From an uncultured Flavobacteriales bacterium (GTDB taxonomy: Bacteria > Bacteroidota > Bacteroidia > Flavobacteriales_G > Salibacteraceae): 53,806 bases of DNA. Positions 15,482 to 23,492 of this stretch are shown here, in pieces; the first letter of the stretch is position 1; every line of letters begins with the position of its first letter. Under the pieces are notes generated by a model. It made no database searches, was not told where the DNA came from, and worked only from the letters and a program-made list of their open reading frames with translations. Location of the stretch: NCBI GenBank assembly GCA_913020435.1, contig CAJVZZ010000018.1, forward strand, positions 1 through 53,806, written 5' to 3'. The position numbers were made by a program, and so were the translations under genes.

Positions 15482-16765
15482 TTAATTCTTTATAAGTCTT
15501 TCTCGGACAATAACACCTTCATTATCAATTTGAACAACATACATTCCTGGTTCCAATTCAACCAGAGAAATAGTTGACTCAGATTTAGAAATTGTTTGTT
15601 TTATAATAAGTTTTCCATTTAAGTCAAACAAGCAAACCGAAGTTTCCGAATCTGAGTCAATCTGAAAGTAAAGAACATCAGTTGCTGGATTGGGAAACAT
15701 TTGAAAATTGCTTTCACCAAATAAACTTTCTACTCCAACATTTAAATTTGGATCAGTTTCTTTCTCTTCTATTGTAGATAAATCAAAAGATAGCATTTGA
15801 TTTAAACGCAATCCAGAAGCGTCTTCTCCTCCTACTAAATAAACCATATTATCAATAACAAATGTGCCTGTAGCCCATCTACTTCCATTTCCAGGATGCG
15901 ACTCTTGTTTTATCCAAGAGTCTAAATCTGGTGTATACTGATAAAAATATCCAGAATCAAAGTTTTGATGTTGTTCATCCTCTCCGCTTATTATGTAACC
16001 GTATTTACCGTTATTAAATTGACTTCCAGCCACTCTTCCTTCTCCAGGAAAATCACTCAATTTTGTCCATGAATTATTTACTGTATTGAATTTATAAAAG
16101 TCATTATAAATGTTTGTTGAAGTCAATCTAAAACCGGGAACAAATGTTGTTCCGTGTCCCATTCCAACATATGCATCCGTACCAATACCAAAGAAATATG
16201 GGTGATGTCTTGTATCTCCCGGTAAATCAGGATGTTTCAACCAAGTATTTGAAGAAATGTTGTATTCGTACCAGTCTTTACGATTTCCTGTAGCGCTGCC
16301 ACCTGCACCAACAAATAGCTTTCCATTCGAAGTAGAAACAAAAGCTGGATGAAAACGACCAACACAAGAACAAGAAGCAAGTTGCTTCCAAGTGTTGGCA
16401 ATTGGATCATATTCCCACAAATCATTTAAATATTGATTTGTTGAACTTATCCCAAAACCTACATAAGCTTTTCCATCATTTGTTACAGCGTATGAGAAGC
16501 TTCTGGCTACTCCAGGAAAATCGGCCATTTTTGTCCAAGTATTGGAAATAGGATCATATCTATAAAAATCCTTAACGTAAGCATCTCTTCCACCTGCTTG
16601 TGCCCCAGCTGTACCTGCTAGAACATAACCGTTGCCAATTAATGAAAAAGCGATAGGGTGATGCCTTGCTACCCCAGGAAAAGGAGCTTTAGTTTTCCAA
16701 TTTGTTTGACCGATAGCGAATAAGCAACTAAATAAAAAAATAAAAGAAATATATAGATTTTTCAT
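15482..16765 (-). CDS. Kelch-repeat secreted protein with T9SS type A sorting domain
   Basis: 427 residues from ATG 16765. A signal peptide ends at FAIGQ. Residues about 22-330 form Kelch blades, each with a YDP-NTW pattern: FYRYDPISNTWTKMADFPG, LWEYDPIANTWKQL, YEYNISSNTWLKHPDLPG, FYKFNTVNNSWTKLSDFPG. Blade starts such as GYVLAGTAG and AYVGFGIS carry the Gly pair. The C-terminal 80 residues (FQMFPNPATDVLYF, VCLFDLNGKLI, LEPGMYVVQIDNEG) are a classic type A T9SS signal, removed or attached at the surface. Propellers of this kind bind carbohydrate or protein partners; the ligand is unknown. It is a single-gene unit with its own terminator. Confidence 0.92.
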   Translation of the reverse strand: MKNLYISFIFLFSCLFAIGQTNWKTKAPFPGVARHHPIAFSLIGNGYVLAGTAGAQAGGRDAYVKDFYRYDPISNTWTKMADFPGVARSFSYAVTNDGKAYVGFGISSTNQYLNDLWEYDPIANTWKQLASCSCVGRFHPAFVSTSNGKLFVGAGGSATGNRKDWYEYNISSNTWLKHPDLPGDTRHHPYFFGIGTDAYVGMGHGTTFVPGFRLTSTNIYNDFYKFNTVNNSWTKLSDFPGEGRVAGSQFNNGKYGYIISGEDEQHQNFDSGYFYQYTPDLDSWIKQESHPGNGSRWATGTFVIDNMVYLVGGEDASGLRLNQMLSFDLSTIEEKETDPNLNVGVESLFGESNFQMFPNPATDVLYFQIDSDSETSVCLFDLNGKLIIKQTISKSESTISLVELEPGMYVVQIDNEGVIVRERLIKN

Positions 16766-16923
16766 GTATTTGTTTTTGTGTTATAAGTTGAACAACCAAA
16801 AAAGTTAATGGTTTGGCACTATAATCAAACAGTCATTTAACTGACAAAAAATAGTTCAAAAACCTAAGCTCTTAAGTTAATCAAAGATACTACAAGAACT
16901 ACATTTTCACTTAAACCGACTCT

Positions 16924-17352
16924 TTACTTCTTTAAATTTATCATTGAGTATTTTGAAATATAAATCCTCATTATATTATATGAGGTATTCTTTAATACCA
17001 ATGCCTTTCTAATTGGGACATCAGTGAACTTTAGATCGAATCTAATGTATGAGCGTTCGTTGCTTTCCATGGGGTAATTTATGCAAGAATTGGCCAGCGA
17101 GTTCGTCTGATATAAGCAGCTCATATGTACTTTCTTCTTTTTTAAGTAAATTTGAATGAGTTCAGCAATTTGTAGCCCTAGTTTTATTCCAATTGAACCG
17201 CTTACTATTAAATAGCATTTATCTCCTCTGCTTTTAACCGAGAGATAGTATTTAATTTTATCATTAGATACTGCCTTAACTATTAGACATTTATTAGTGC
17301 CGAACTTCGCTATTAAATTCTCAGGCACAGAAACGATAAAATACCACCTCAA
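16924..17352 (-). pseudogene. Frameshifted DUF1905/YdeI-OmpD-associated protein
   Basis: The 142-codon frame begins WYFIVSVPENLIAKFGTNK and runs through KCYLIVSGSIGIKLGLQIAE, matching the DUF1905 domain (usual pattern G-GYF-I-V---IRKKLGLQ-GD). After the lysine run near 17140 the frame becomes nonsense. A different frame reads KKEESTYELLISDELAGQF then LHKLPHGKQRTLIH, the typical helical second half. A second shift restores the first frame at DVPIRKALVLKNTSYN, which matches the conserved end of the family. The N-terminal 20 or so residues are also missing. Two frameshifts and a start in mid-domain mean a dead gene that is recently broken. It is immediately downstream of the Kelch gene's divergent side. 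Confidence 0.75.
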
Positions 17353-17412
17353 CTAAGTGAAGTGTTTTTCGTGCGGTGCATAAAACTAACAGACTATTAT
17401 TAATTATTAGTT

Positions 17413-17455
17413 CAAAAAAAATCCCTTACCAAATAAATTGATAAAGGATTTTTTA
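17413..17455 (-). terminator. Terminator of the five-gene A-B array
   Basis: Runs of A followed by ATCCCTTA (to 17428) pair with TAAAGGATTTTTT (17442-17454), with one mismatch in the stem and a strong T-tract on the minus strand. It lies 15 bp beyond the stop of the last array gene. No other terminator was found inside the array. Confidence 0.75.
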
Positions 17456-17469
17456 ATTGTAAAATTTAT

Positions 17470-17985
17470 CTACTCTGCTGCTGCACCTTCAGCATCACCA
17501 AATGCATCAGATACTTCATCCTCGTATCCAGTCATGAGAATTATGCAACCTTTAATAAAGGACGAACCGTCTTCGTCAATATATGCTGGGATTAAAAAAT
17601 TGACATATACCTCTGACAATCCTGACTCAGGATCTGGCTCAAAATTAAATTGCTTTTGTGAACTTTCGAACTCAGCTAATTGCTCTCTTTTCTTTTCAGT
17701 TTGAGATTTATCGTAAATTCTAATTTTGATGTCTTTGGGAACTAATTCAGTGTTAAATGTAAAACGATATCTCGCATCATAATATATTGGAATACTAATT
17801 TCCTTGATATGATTGAAACGTTTAAATACGATACGATTAGTAATCATATTCGTATATTTAAAAGGGACTAAAGCCTTTCTGCATTTTATGATCACATCTC
17901 CCTTTGGGCAATATGATGTCGGAGTTTGTTGAGCATGCAGATAACTCGAGGCAAGTAAAACTACAATTGATAGCAATATTCTCAT
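17470..17985 (-). CDS. Array protein A3: small secreted protein of unknown family
   Basis: 171 residues from ATG 17985. The signal peptide is MRILLSIVVLLASSYLHAQ. It is a clear paralogue of A2 (18903-19376) and A1 (20345-20869). Shared features in order are a cysteine soon after the signal (SYCPKGD), a second cysteine before a PF motif (KCRKALVPFKY), then HIKEISIPIYYDARYRFTFN, IKIRIYDKS, a central FNFEPD, VNFLIPAY and a C-terminal KGCIILMTGYED. The pattern of alternating hydrophobic residues suggests an all-beta, probably sandwich, domain. Only A3 has the Ala/Asp-rich tail (DAFGDAEGAAAE). It is the last gene of the array, 18 bp after B2. I cannot assign a function. Confidence 0.75.
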   Translation of the reverse strand: MRILLSIVVLLASSYLHAQQTPTSYCPKGDVIIKCRKALVPFKYTNMITNRIVFKRFNHIKEISIPIYYDARYRFTFNTELVPKDIKIRIYDKSQTEKKREQLAEFESSQKQFNFEPDPESGLSEVYVNFLIPAYIDEDGSSFIKGCIILMTGYEDEVSDAFGDAEGAAAE

Positions 17986-18003
17986 AATTTTTACTTTCTA
18001 AAA

Positions 18004-18873
18004 TTAAACTTTAGTAATTCGATTTCTCAATTCAATAATCATAATAGATAGTTCTTCTAAATGTTCTTTCGAAATTTTATAATCTTTAAAAGATGCAATC
18101 TTTTGTGAGTTTTTATTCTCTTCTAATCGTATGAAGAACTTATCAAGTTTATTCAAATCCTTAGTAAGTTGTTCGATATCTTCAGTTTGGTTATTGTTTG
18201 ACCGAAGGGCTTTAACCAAATTATCCAGAACAGTCATTTGCTCTACCAGTCTCCCTGAAATCATATGTTGATTATTCGAATTAGAAGCCTTAACTCCTAG
18301 GTACATCCCTTCTATCCAAGCTCCAGCAAAAATAATGTGAGTTACTTCTTGTAAATTGTTTTCATCCACAAACATGTCTGTTTGCATTTGAATATCAATC
18401 ATAACATTTAGAATAGAATCTTCATTTCCTAAGCTATTTTGAAACCTATTCAACAATTCTTCTGATTCAAACACAGCACCAAACCCAATTTTATCTGAAA
18501 GACTTTTTATTGTTTTCAAGTAAGCAGTTGCATCCTGACTTTGTCCATTAAGAATTATATAAGCTAAATCAGCAGAATAAACTCCAAAGTTCAAAATCTT
18601 CTGAGACTTGGTAATGTACTGTTCTTGATTGGAAGGAGAATTAGTGAGCCTTTCTATGTAGCTCAATCCTGATTTTTGGAAAATAGAACCTATTTGCAAT
18701 GCTGAAGGTAAATAAAATGCTTCAGGTTCTTTATCCTCTCCTTCCTCTGCCATTTCATTCAATAAATCATCTTGGGCTTGCTCCTCTTGAGAAACTTGTT
18801 GCGTTGAATCTTCACCACATGACGTCAATATCATTGTTGAAATAAACAAAGCTGTAATTATCTTCTTGTCCAT
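18004..18873 (-). CDS. Array protein B2: lipoprotein of unknown family
   Basis: 289 residues from ATG 18873. The lipobox is ILTSCGED (Cys about residue 19), followed by a very acidic linker (QEEQAQDDLLNEMAEEGEDK). The body is all-helical and aligns end to end with B1 (19401-20270, also 289 residues). Conserved blocks are LPSALQIGSIFQKSGLSYIE, LNFGVYSADLAYIILNGQSQ, a GNEDS turn, IFAGAWIEGMYLG and a final IIELRNRITK. Helical lipoproteins with this GAWIEG motif are, to my recollection, common but uncharacterised in Bacteroidota. It sits between A2 (29 bp) and A3 (18 bp) and is surely co-transcribed. Its likely place is the periplasmic face of a membrane; the role is unknown. Confidence 0.78.
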   Translation of the reverse strand: MDKKIITALFISTMILTSCGEDSTQQVSQEEQAQDDLLNEMAEEGEDKEPEAFYLPSALQIGSIFQKSGLSYIERLTNSPSNQEQYITKSQKILNFGVYSADLAYIILNGQSQDATAYLKTIKSLSDKIGFGAVFESEELLNRFQNSLGNEDSILNVMIDIQMQTDMFVDENNLQEVTHIIFAGAWIEGMYLGVKASNSNNQHMISGRLVEQMTVLDNLVKALRSNNNQTEDIEQLTKDLNKLDKFFIRLEENKNSQKIASFKDYKISKEHLEELSIMIIELRNRITKV

Positions 18874-18902
18874 TATTTTGGAAATTAGTTTAGTACTTGA
18901 TA

Positions 18903-19376
18903 TTAATTCTTAAATCCTGAGTAAAAAATCACACAACCCTTATCAATTACGCTTGCGTCACTATTATTTGAAGCAGGAATAATGTAATCAATATAGATTC
19001 TATTGTGCGCAACGTTTTTAGGTGGATCATATACGAAATGTCGCTCATTACTGGATCCATCATAGACTTTTCTTCGGCTTGAATTACTAGCAGGCTTATC
19101 GTAAATTTCAATTTTCACGTCTTGGTGAAGACCTTCTGTGTTAAACACAAATCGATAATTAGCATCATGAAAAAGAGGCACTTCTACTTCTTTAAACTGA
19201 CTTTCCGAATTAAAAGTAATTTTTGTGATTTTGAAAGCATAGTAATGAAATGGCTTTAAATCATGTTTACATTTTTTCTTTACTTCTTCATCCCATTTAC
19301 AAGAGTTCCTAACTGTTTGAGCCTGGATTGAAAGAGCAGCAAATAAAAGAGCCAGAACTAAAAATAAATTTCTCAT
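18903..19376 (-). CDS. Array protein A2: small secreted protein of unknown family
   Basis: 157 residues from ATG 19376. The signal peptide is MRNLFLVLALLFAALSIQAQ. Same plan as A1 and A3: NSCKWDE near the N-terminus, KKCKHDLKPFHYYAFKITKI, then QFKEVEVPLFHDANYRFVFN, VKIEIYDKP, a strand pair RHFVYDPPKN and RIYIDYIIPAS, and KGCVIFYSGFKN at the very end. It is the shortest of the three and lacks any tail. The three cysteines match A3, while A1 has only the first and last, so the first-last pair could form the conserved disulfide. It begins 24 bp after B1. Confidence 0.75.
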   Translation of the reverse strand: MRNLFLVLALLFAALSIQAQTVRNSCKWDEEVKKKCKHDLKPFHYYAFKITKITFNSESQFKEVEVPLFHDANYRFVFNTEGLHQDVKIEIYDKPASNSSRRKVYDGSSNERHFVYDPPKNVAHNRIYIDYIIPASNNSDASVIDKGCVIFYSGFKN

Positions 19377-19400
19377 TTTTTATAAATTTTAAAGTAATAA

Positions 19401-20270
19401 TTACGATTTGGTTATTTCGCTGCGCAAATCTCTTACCATTTCATAAAGTTTCTTCCAATCCGCATCTGCAAGTGCTGTTTCATCGTAAGAATATTTATCA
19501 GCCCCCTTTACACCCTTGATGCTTAAAAAGTAATCCAGAATCGCTTGATATTTCCCTTCAATTGCAATAGTTTCTTCATTTCTATTTGGCTGAAACTGCA
19601 AACCCTTAATAAGATTTTCTACAATACCCATTTGCTCCGCTAAACGAGCTTTAAGGTTATCATTACCACTATTGTTAGCAGCATCTAATCCTATAAACAT
19701 TCCTTCAATCCATGCTCCAGCAAAAATCACCATTGCTGTATGCTCTTCATTATTCTCAGCAATTAGCATATCTGTTTTTTCTTGAAACTCTAGCATTATA
19801 GTAAAAACTGAATCTTTATTCCCAATATTTGCCTCAAAACGCTCAAATAGAGGACCGGTATTAAAAATTCCAGACATTCCTGTTTCGTCAGCTAGTTGTC
19901 TAACAGCTTTTAAATATTGTATCGACATTTGAGACTGATCATTAAGAATACAATAAAATAAATCGCCGCTGTAAACACCAAAATTCAATAGTTTCTCGAA
20001 CTTAGAGTTGTAGTCAGAAACTTTATCTGGATTATTGGTAATTCCGTCTAAGTACGAAAGACCAGAATTCTTAAACATCGCACTAATCTGCAGCGCTGAT
20101 GGAATTACAAATTCAGGTTGATCAATTTTCCCTTCAATTACTTCAACTTCCTGAACTACCGCTTCCTCGTTATCTTCGACGGGATTGGCATCAGGAACAT
20201 TTGAATCTCCGCATGAAACTGCAAAAACACAAACTAATATAGCTAATACTGAACTGGCTTTTTTATTCAT
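19401..20270 (-). CDS. Array protein B1: lipoprotein of unknown family
   Basis: 289 residues from ATG 20270. The lipobox is FAVSCGDS (Cys about residue 20), followed by an acidic stretch to about residue 50. The helical body carries the same blocks as B2: IPSALQISAMFKNSGLSYLD, LNFGVYSGDLFYCILNDQSQ, GNKDS, IFAGAWIEGMFIG and RDLRSEITK. The middle (RLAEQMGIVENLIKGL) matches RLVEQMTVLDNLVKAL of B2. Equal length and co-linear blocks show that B1 and B2 arose by duplication together with their A partners. The 74-bp gap to A1 is the largest in the array and holds a short hairpin and a possible TATATTCG promoter box. Confidence 0.78.
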   Translation of the reverse strand: MNKKASSVLAILVCVFAVSCGDSNVPDANPVEDNEEAVVQEVEVIEGKIDQPEFVIPSALQISAMFKNSGLSYLDGITNNPDKVSDYNSKFEKLLNFGVYSGDLFYCILNDQSQMSIQYLKAVRQLADETGMSGIFNTGPLFERFEANIGNKDSVFTIMLEFQEKTDMLIAENNEEHTAMVIFAGAWIEGMFIGLDAANNSGNDNLKARLAEQMGIVENLIKGLQFQPNRNEETIAIEGKYQAILDYFLSIKGVKGADKYSYDETALADADWKKLYEMVRDLRSEITKS

Positions 20271-20320
20271 TTTTTATCCTTTAGGTCTTATCGTTGCGAA
20301 TATATATAAATTACTCTAGT

Positions 20321-20334
20321 GGGTTTTCTAACCC
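20321..20334 (-). promoter_or_regulatory. Short hairpin between A1 and B1
   Basis: GGGTT and AACCC form a 5-bp stem around a tetraloop in the 74-bp gap, 10 bp after the A1 stop. There is no T-tract. It could act as an RNA-processing or stability element separating A1 from the downstream genes; the evidence is weak. Confidence 0.3.
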
Positions 20335-20344
20335 TTTTCATTTT

Positions 20345-20869
20345 TTAAAAATCTACATCCTCAAATCCTGCTCCAATTAGTATACATCCTCTATTTCTTA
20401 TGTAATTGTTAAACTCTTTGTCACCAGGTATTTTAACAGATAAATATATTCTTGATCCTTCAAAATCTGAAGGGGTTTCATAGGTAAACGTTTTGGAGGT
20501 AGACTGAGATAATACTTTAGAACCCGAAGCCTTGTGAGGTTTATCAGTAATCTTCATTTCTACTCCAGTTGGCATGCCTTCCGCATTAATCACAAACTTA
20601 TACTGTGTTGTGTGATAAATAGGAATTGCAATTTCCTTAACTTGGGTGTACGATTTGTAGTGAATTTTCGCAGGAGTAATCTTTTCCAGTCTAAATGGAG
20701 CAATTTCCACTTTAATTTTCTCTGCAGTTACTTTAAATGTACAACTCTCTTTGATAATAATTTCTTCAGGATCGGAATTACCCGACCTTCCTTTTTTCTT
20801 TTGACCAAAAGAAACACTCGAAAGAAACACTGTAATCAAAACTGCTAGTCCTATACCTTTTGTACTCAT
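20345..20869 (-). CDS. Array protein A1: small secreted protein of unknown family
   Basis: 174 residues from ATG 20869. The signal peptide ends at SVSFGQ and is followed by a basic patch (KKKGRSGNSD). It shares with A2 and A3 the order ESCTFKV, IAPFRLEKI, QVKEIAIPIYHTTQYKFVIN, VEMKITDKP, a FTYETPSD-like hinge, RIYLSVKIPGD and NRGCILIGAGFED. It lacks the second cysteine of its paralogues. It is the first gene of the array and lies 211 bp from the divergently transcribed antiporter gene. No standard domain is recognised. As with the other A proteins, a secreted beta-sandwich partner of the neighbouring lipoprotein is a reasonable but unproven guess. Confidence 0.75.
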   Translation of the reverse strand: MSTKGIGLAVLITVFLSSVSFGQKKKGRSGNSDPEEIIIKESCTFKVTAEKIKVEIAPFRLEKITPAKIHYKSYTQVKEIAIPIYHTTQYKFVINAEGMPTGVEMKITDKPHKASGSKVLSQSTSKTFTYETPSDFEGSRIYLSVKIPGDKEFNNYIRNRGCILIGAGFEDVDF

Positions 20870-21026
20870 TATATTGATTTTTAGACGTGCGACTAAAATA
20901 GGAAACTAAATAAGGTTTCTGGATTAGATAGTTGAGAGGCTATCAACAAAAAAATTAAACATAACATTCTGATATACAGTATTTTAAATTAATATTTATG
21001 ATTAGTTCACATTCTTAAAAGTTTCT

Positions 21027-21034
21027 TAGTTTTG
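21027..21034 (+). promoter_or_regulatory. -7 box TAGTTTTG for the antiporter gene
   Basis: A perfect TANNTTTG match 46 bp before ATG 21081. This leaves a leader of about 40 bases, longer than for most genes in this window. Confidence 0.5.
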
Positions 21035-21080
21035 GGCAAAACACACAAAAATTAAAATCAAACACATAAAATCTACTAAA

Positions 21081-22646
21081 ATGAAAGGTAACTGGAAGTT
21101 CTTATTTATGTCCACAATTGGACTTTTTATGATCGGTTTGTCTTACGGGCAAATAAACGATGACCAAGCAGCTGTTGATGAACAATTAACCAATTTAGAA
21201 CAAAATACAGAACCATCCGATGACGTAATGTCGGAGTTAGAACAAGAAGAAATTGTTGAAGATGTCATTACCGCTGAACCTATTATAGAACATTCAAATG
21301 AGGCTGTTGCAGAGGAAGAACATAATAGTCATGGTCATGAGGGAATGAACACCTTAGATCTTATCGCTTTATTGGTATTACTTGCCGCATTATTCACATT
21401 CATTAATATTCATTACATAAAGCTGCCAGGAACAATTGGTCTTATGCTTCAAGCTCTCTTTTTAAGCTTAATAATTGTAGGAGCAGGATTTGTATTCCCA
21501 GCAATCAGACAAGGTGCAGAAAACATTATGCGTAATGTGGATTTTACGGAAGTACTATTGAACATTATGCTTAGTTTCTTGCTCTATGCAGGTGCATTGC
21601 ATGTGGATATCGATAAGTTAAAAGAAGAATCTGCCTCTGTATTTATACTTGCGATATTCGGTACCTTAATTTCAACATTCCTTATCGCAACATCAATCTA
21701 TTATTTCTTAGGATTATTCGAATTATCATTTGAAATAGAATACATACACTGTTTATTGCTGGGAGCACTTATTTCTCCTACAGATCCAATTGCAGTTCTA
21801 GCAATTCTTAAAACAACTAATATTTCAAAAAATCTTCAAATTAAGATTGAAGGCGAATCATTGTTTAATGATGGAATCGGTGTTGTTGTATTCATTACTA
21901 TCCTAGCGATTGCAACAGGTGGCTCTGGTCATGGTGGTGGAGAAGAAATTACTGCAGGTTCTGTAGCTTTTCTTTTTGGTAAAGAAGTTTTTGGTGGTCT
22001 TTTATTAGGAGGTTTATTCGGAGCACTAGGTTATTGGTTATTGGTTGTAATAGACAATGCGCATGAAGAATTAGAGGTTTTAACTACTCTTGCTTTAGTA
22101 TTGGTTGGAACGCAAATAGCTGTTCATCTGCATATTTCAGCACCACTTGCAATGGTAGTTATGGGTCTTATAATTGGACGAGGAAATGCAAGCCATGGTC
22201 AGTTGGACGAAAACGGAGTGGAAATTGAAGGAATTGCTGGAGAATATGTAATGAAATTTTGGCATTTAGTTGATGAAGCAATGAATGCTATTCTATTCAT
22301 CCTTATTGGACTGGAAATGTTAATCATTATTGAAGAAAGTAGTGCAGCATTCTTGCAAATCGGTGTCATAAGTATATTCGTAATTCTTGCTGGTCGATTC
22401 TTAGGAGTTGCAATCCCTGTCACCATTCTTGACTTCTTCAAACGGTCAGCAACAGGAACGATTCCGATTCTTACTTGGGGAGGCTTAAGAGGCGGTATTT
22501 CTATTGCCTTAGCACTTTCTTTATCTGAAGGCGATATAGGAAAAGAGGTTAAGTTTTTGATTGTAACAATTACCTATTGCGTAGTTGTATTCTCTATCCT
22601 TGTTCAAGGAATGACTATTGAAAAACTGGTTAAAAAGTACCTCTAA
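21081..22646 (+). CDS. NhaP-type Na+(K+)/H+ antiporter (CPA1)
   Basis: 521 residues from ATG 21081. Unusually it begins with a cleavable-looking signal (residues 1-24, ending SYGQ). An acidic extra-membrane segment of about 65 residues follows, ending in a His cluster (HNSHGHEG). About 12 helices come next. The ion-binding region is visible as LLLGALISPTDPIAVLAIL (the Thr-Asp of the unwound helix) and the adjacent GESLFNDGIGVVVF (Asn-Asp). TWGGLRGGISIALALSL near the C-terminus is the CPA1 signature with its essential Arg. It exchanges cytoplasmic cations for periplasmic protons, serving pH and sodium homeostasis. It is a single-gene unit with a leader promoter and strong terminator; substrate preference cannot be read from sequence. 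Confidence 0.9.
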   Translation: MKGNWKFLFMSTIGLFMIGLSYGQINDDQAAVDEQLTNLEQNTEPSDDVMSELEQEEIVEDVITAEPIIEHSNEAVAEEEHNSHGHEGMNTLDLIALLVLLAALFTFINIHYIKLPGTIGLMLQALFLSLIIVGAGFVFPAIRQGAENIMRNVDFTEVLLNIMLSFLLYAGALHVDIDKLKEESASVFILAIFGTLISTFLIATSIYYFLGLFELSFEIEYIHCLLLGALISPTDPIAVLAILKTTNISKNLQIKIEGESLFNDGIGVVVFITILAIATGGSGHGGGEEITAGSVAFLFGKEVFGGLLLGGLFGALGYWLLVVIDNAHEELEVLTTLALVLVGTQIAVHLHISAPLAMVVMGLIIGRGNASHGQLDENGVEIEGIAGEYVMKFWHLVDEAMNAILFILIGLEMLIIIEESSAAFLQIGVISIFVILAGRFLGVAIPVTILDFFKRSATGTIPILTWGGLRGGISIALALSLSEGDIGKEVKFLIVTITYCVVVFSILVQGMTIEKLVKKYL

Positions 22647-22667
22647 AATAATTTTTAAGAGCAATTG

Positions 22668-22706
22668 AAAAAGCTCCTATCGGAATTCCGGTAGGAGCTT
22701 TTTTTT
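22668..22706 (+). terminator. Intrinsic terminator of the antiporter gene
   Basis: AAAGCTCCTATCGG pairs with CCGGTAGGAGCTTT around AATT and is followed by eight T. Confidence 0.93.
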
Positions 22707-23479
22707 GTTCAACTTTCAAGTTCAGTAACTTACTTTTTAATGGACAACCCTTTTATTCCGCTACTAAAGCACCATACTATTGCAACTTAATGTCAACTTT
22801 CTAATCTATTTTAATCAATTAATCTTCAAAATACCTGAACACCGTTTTTGCAACTAGACCTATTCTAAGGAATGTCCAACAGAATATTGAAGTTTCAATT
22901 CTTCTCCAGATGATTTATTTTGAGATTTAAAGCCAAGGTAATTTTCTCCTAAAGCATCTTCATGACTTGGGAATCACTTTCAAATAAACCCCAGCAAACC
23001 AATCTTGACTCCAAACTGAATTATAAAATCTGTAATATATTTTATTGTGCTTTTAATTAACTAAATAAGTTGATGATTTTGAGTCAATTACCCATTTATA
23101 GCTAGCTATATTATCCGCAATACAATATCCATATTCAATACATATATTTTCTTGTTTTTACTCGCTGAACACTCAGAAAAATTTTTATAAAACTATAAAT
23201 GGATAAAATGCAATCCAATTAGCCCCCAGTTCAATTAACCCAGTGCAGCCTAATAATTTGAGGTTAACTTATTACTAACAATAATAACTCCCTCTATTTT
23301 TATGAGCTGCTAATTAATTATGAAAAAACTAGGATTATTGTAACGATTCGTATCACATTGCGATGGAAAAATAAACCTTGTATTTAGAAGATCTGCTTAA
23401 ATCCAAAAAGGTTATTCTCTGTTCTTAATTTTTAACTCGAATCAAATGGTTTCAAACCAAATTTCATTGGCTAATACAG
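22707..23479. other. Long non-coding stretch with a possible gene remnant
   Basis: Most of this 770-bp stretch has stops in every frame and no hairpin of note. Around 22870-22975 the minus strand reads HEDALGENYLGFKSQNKSSG and then EELKLQYSVGHSLE and a stop, which has protein-like composition and may be the end of a decayed gene. I could not identify the family. No RNA gene was seen. Confidence 0.35.
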
Positions 23480-23487
23480 TAATTTTG
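23480..23487 (+). promoter_or_regulatory. -7 box TAATTTTG for truA
   Basis: A perfect TANNTTTG match ending 5 bases before the TTG start codon. The transcript would start at or next to the start codon. Confidence 0.5.
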
Positions 23488-23492
23488 TAGCC

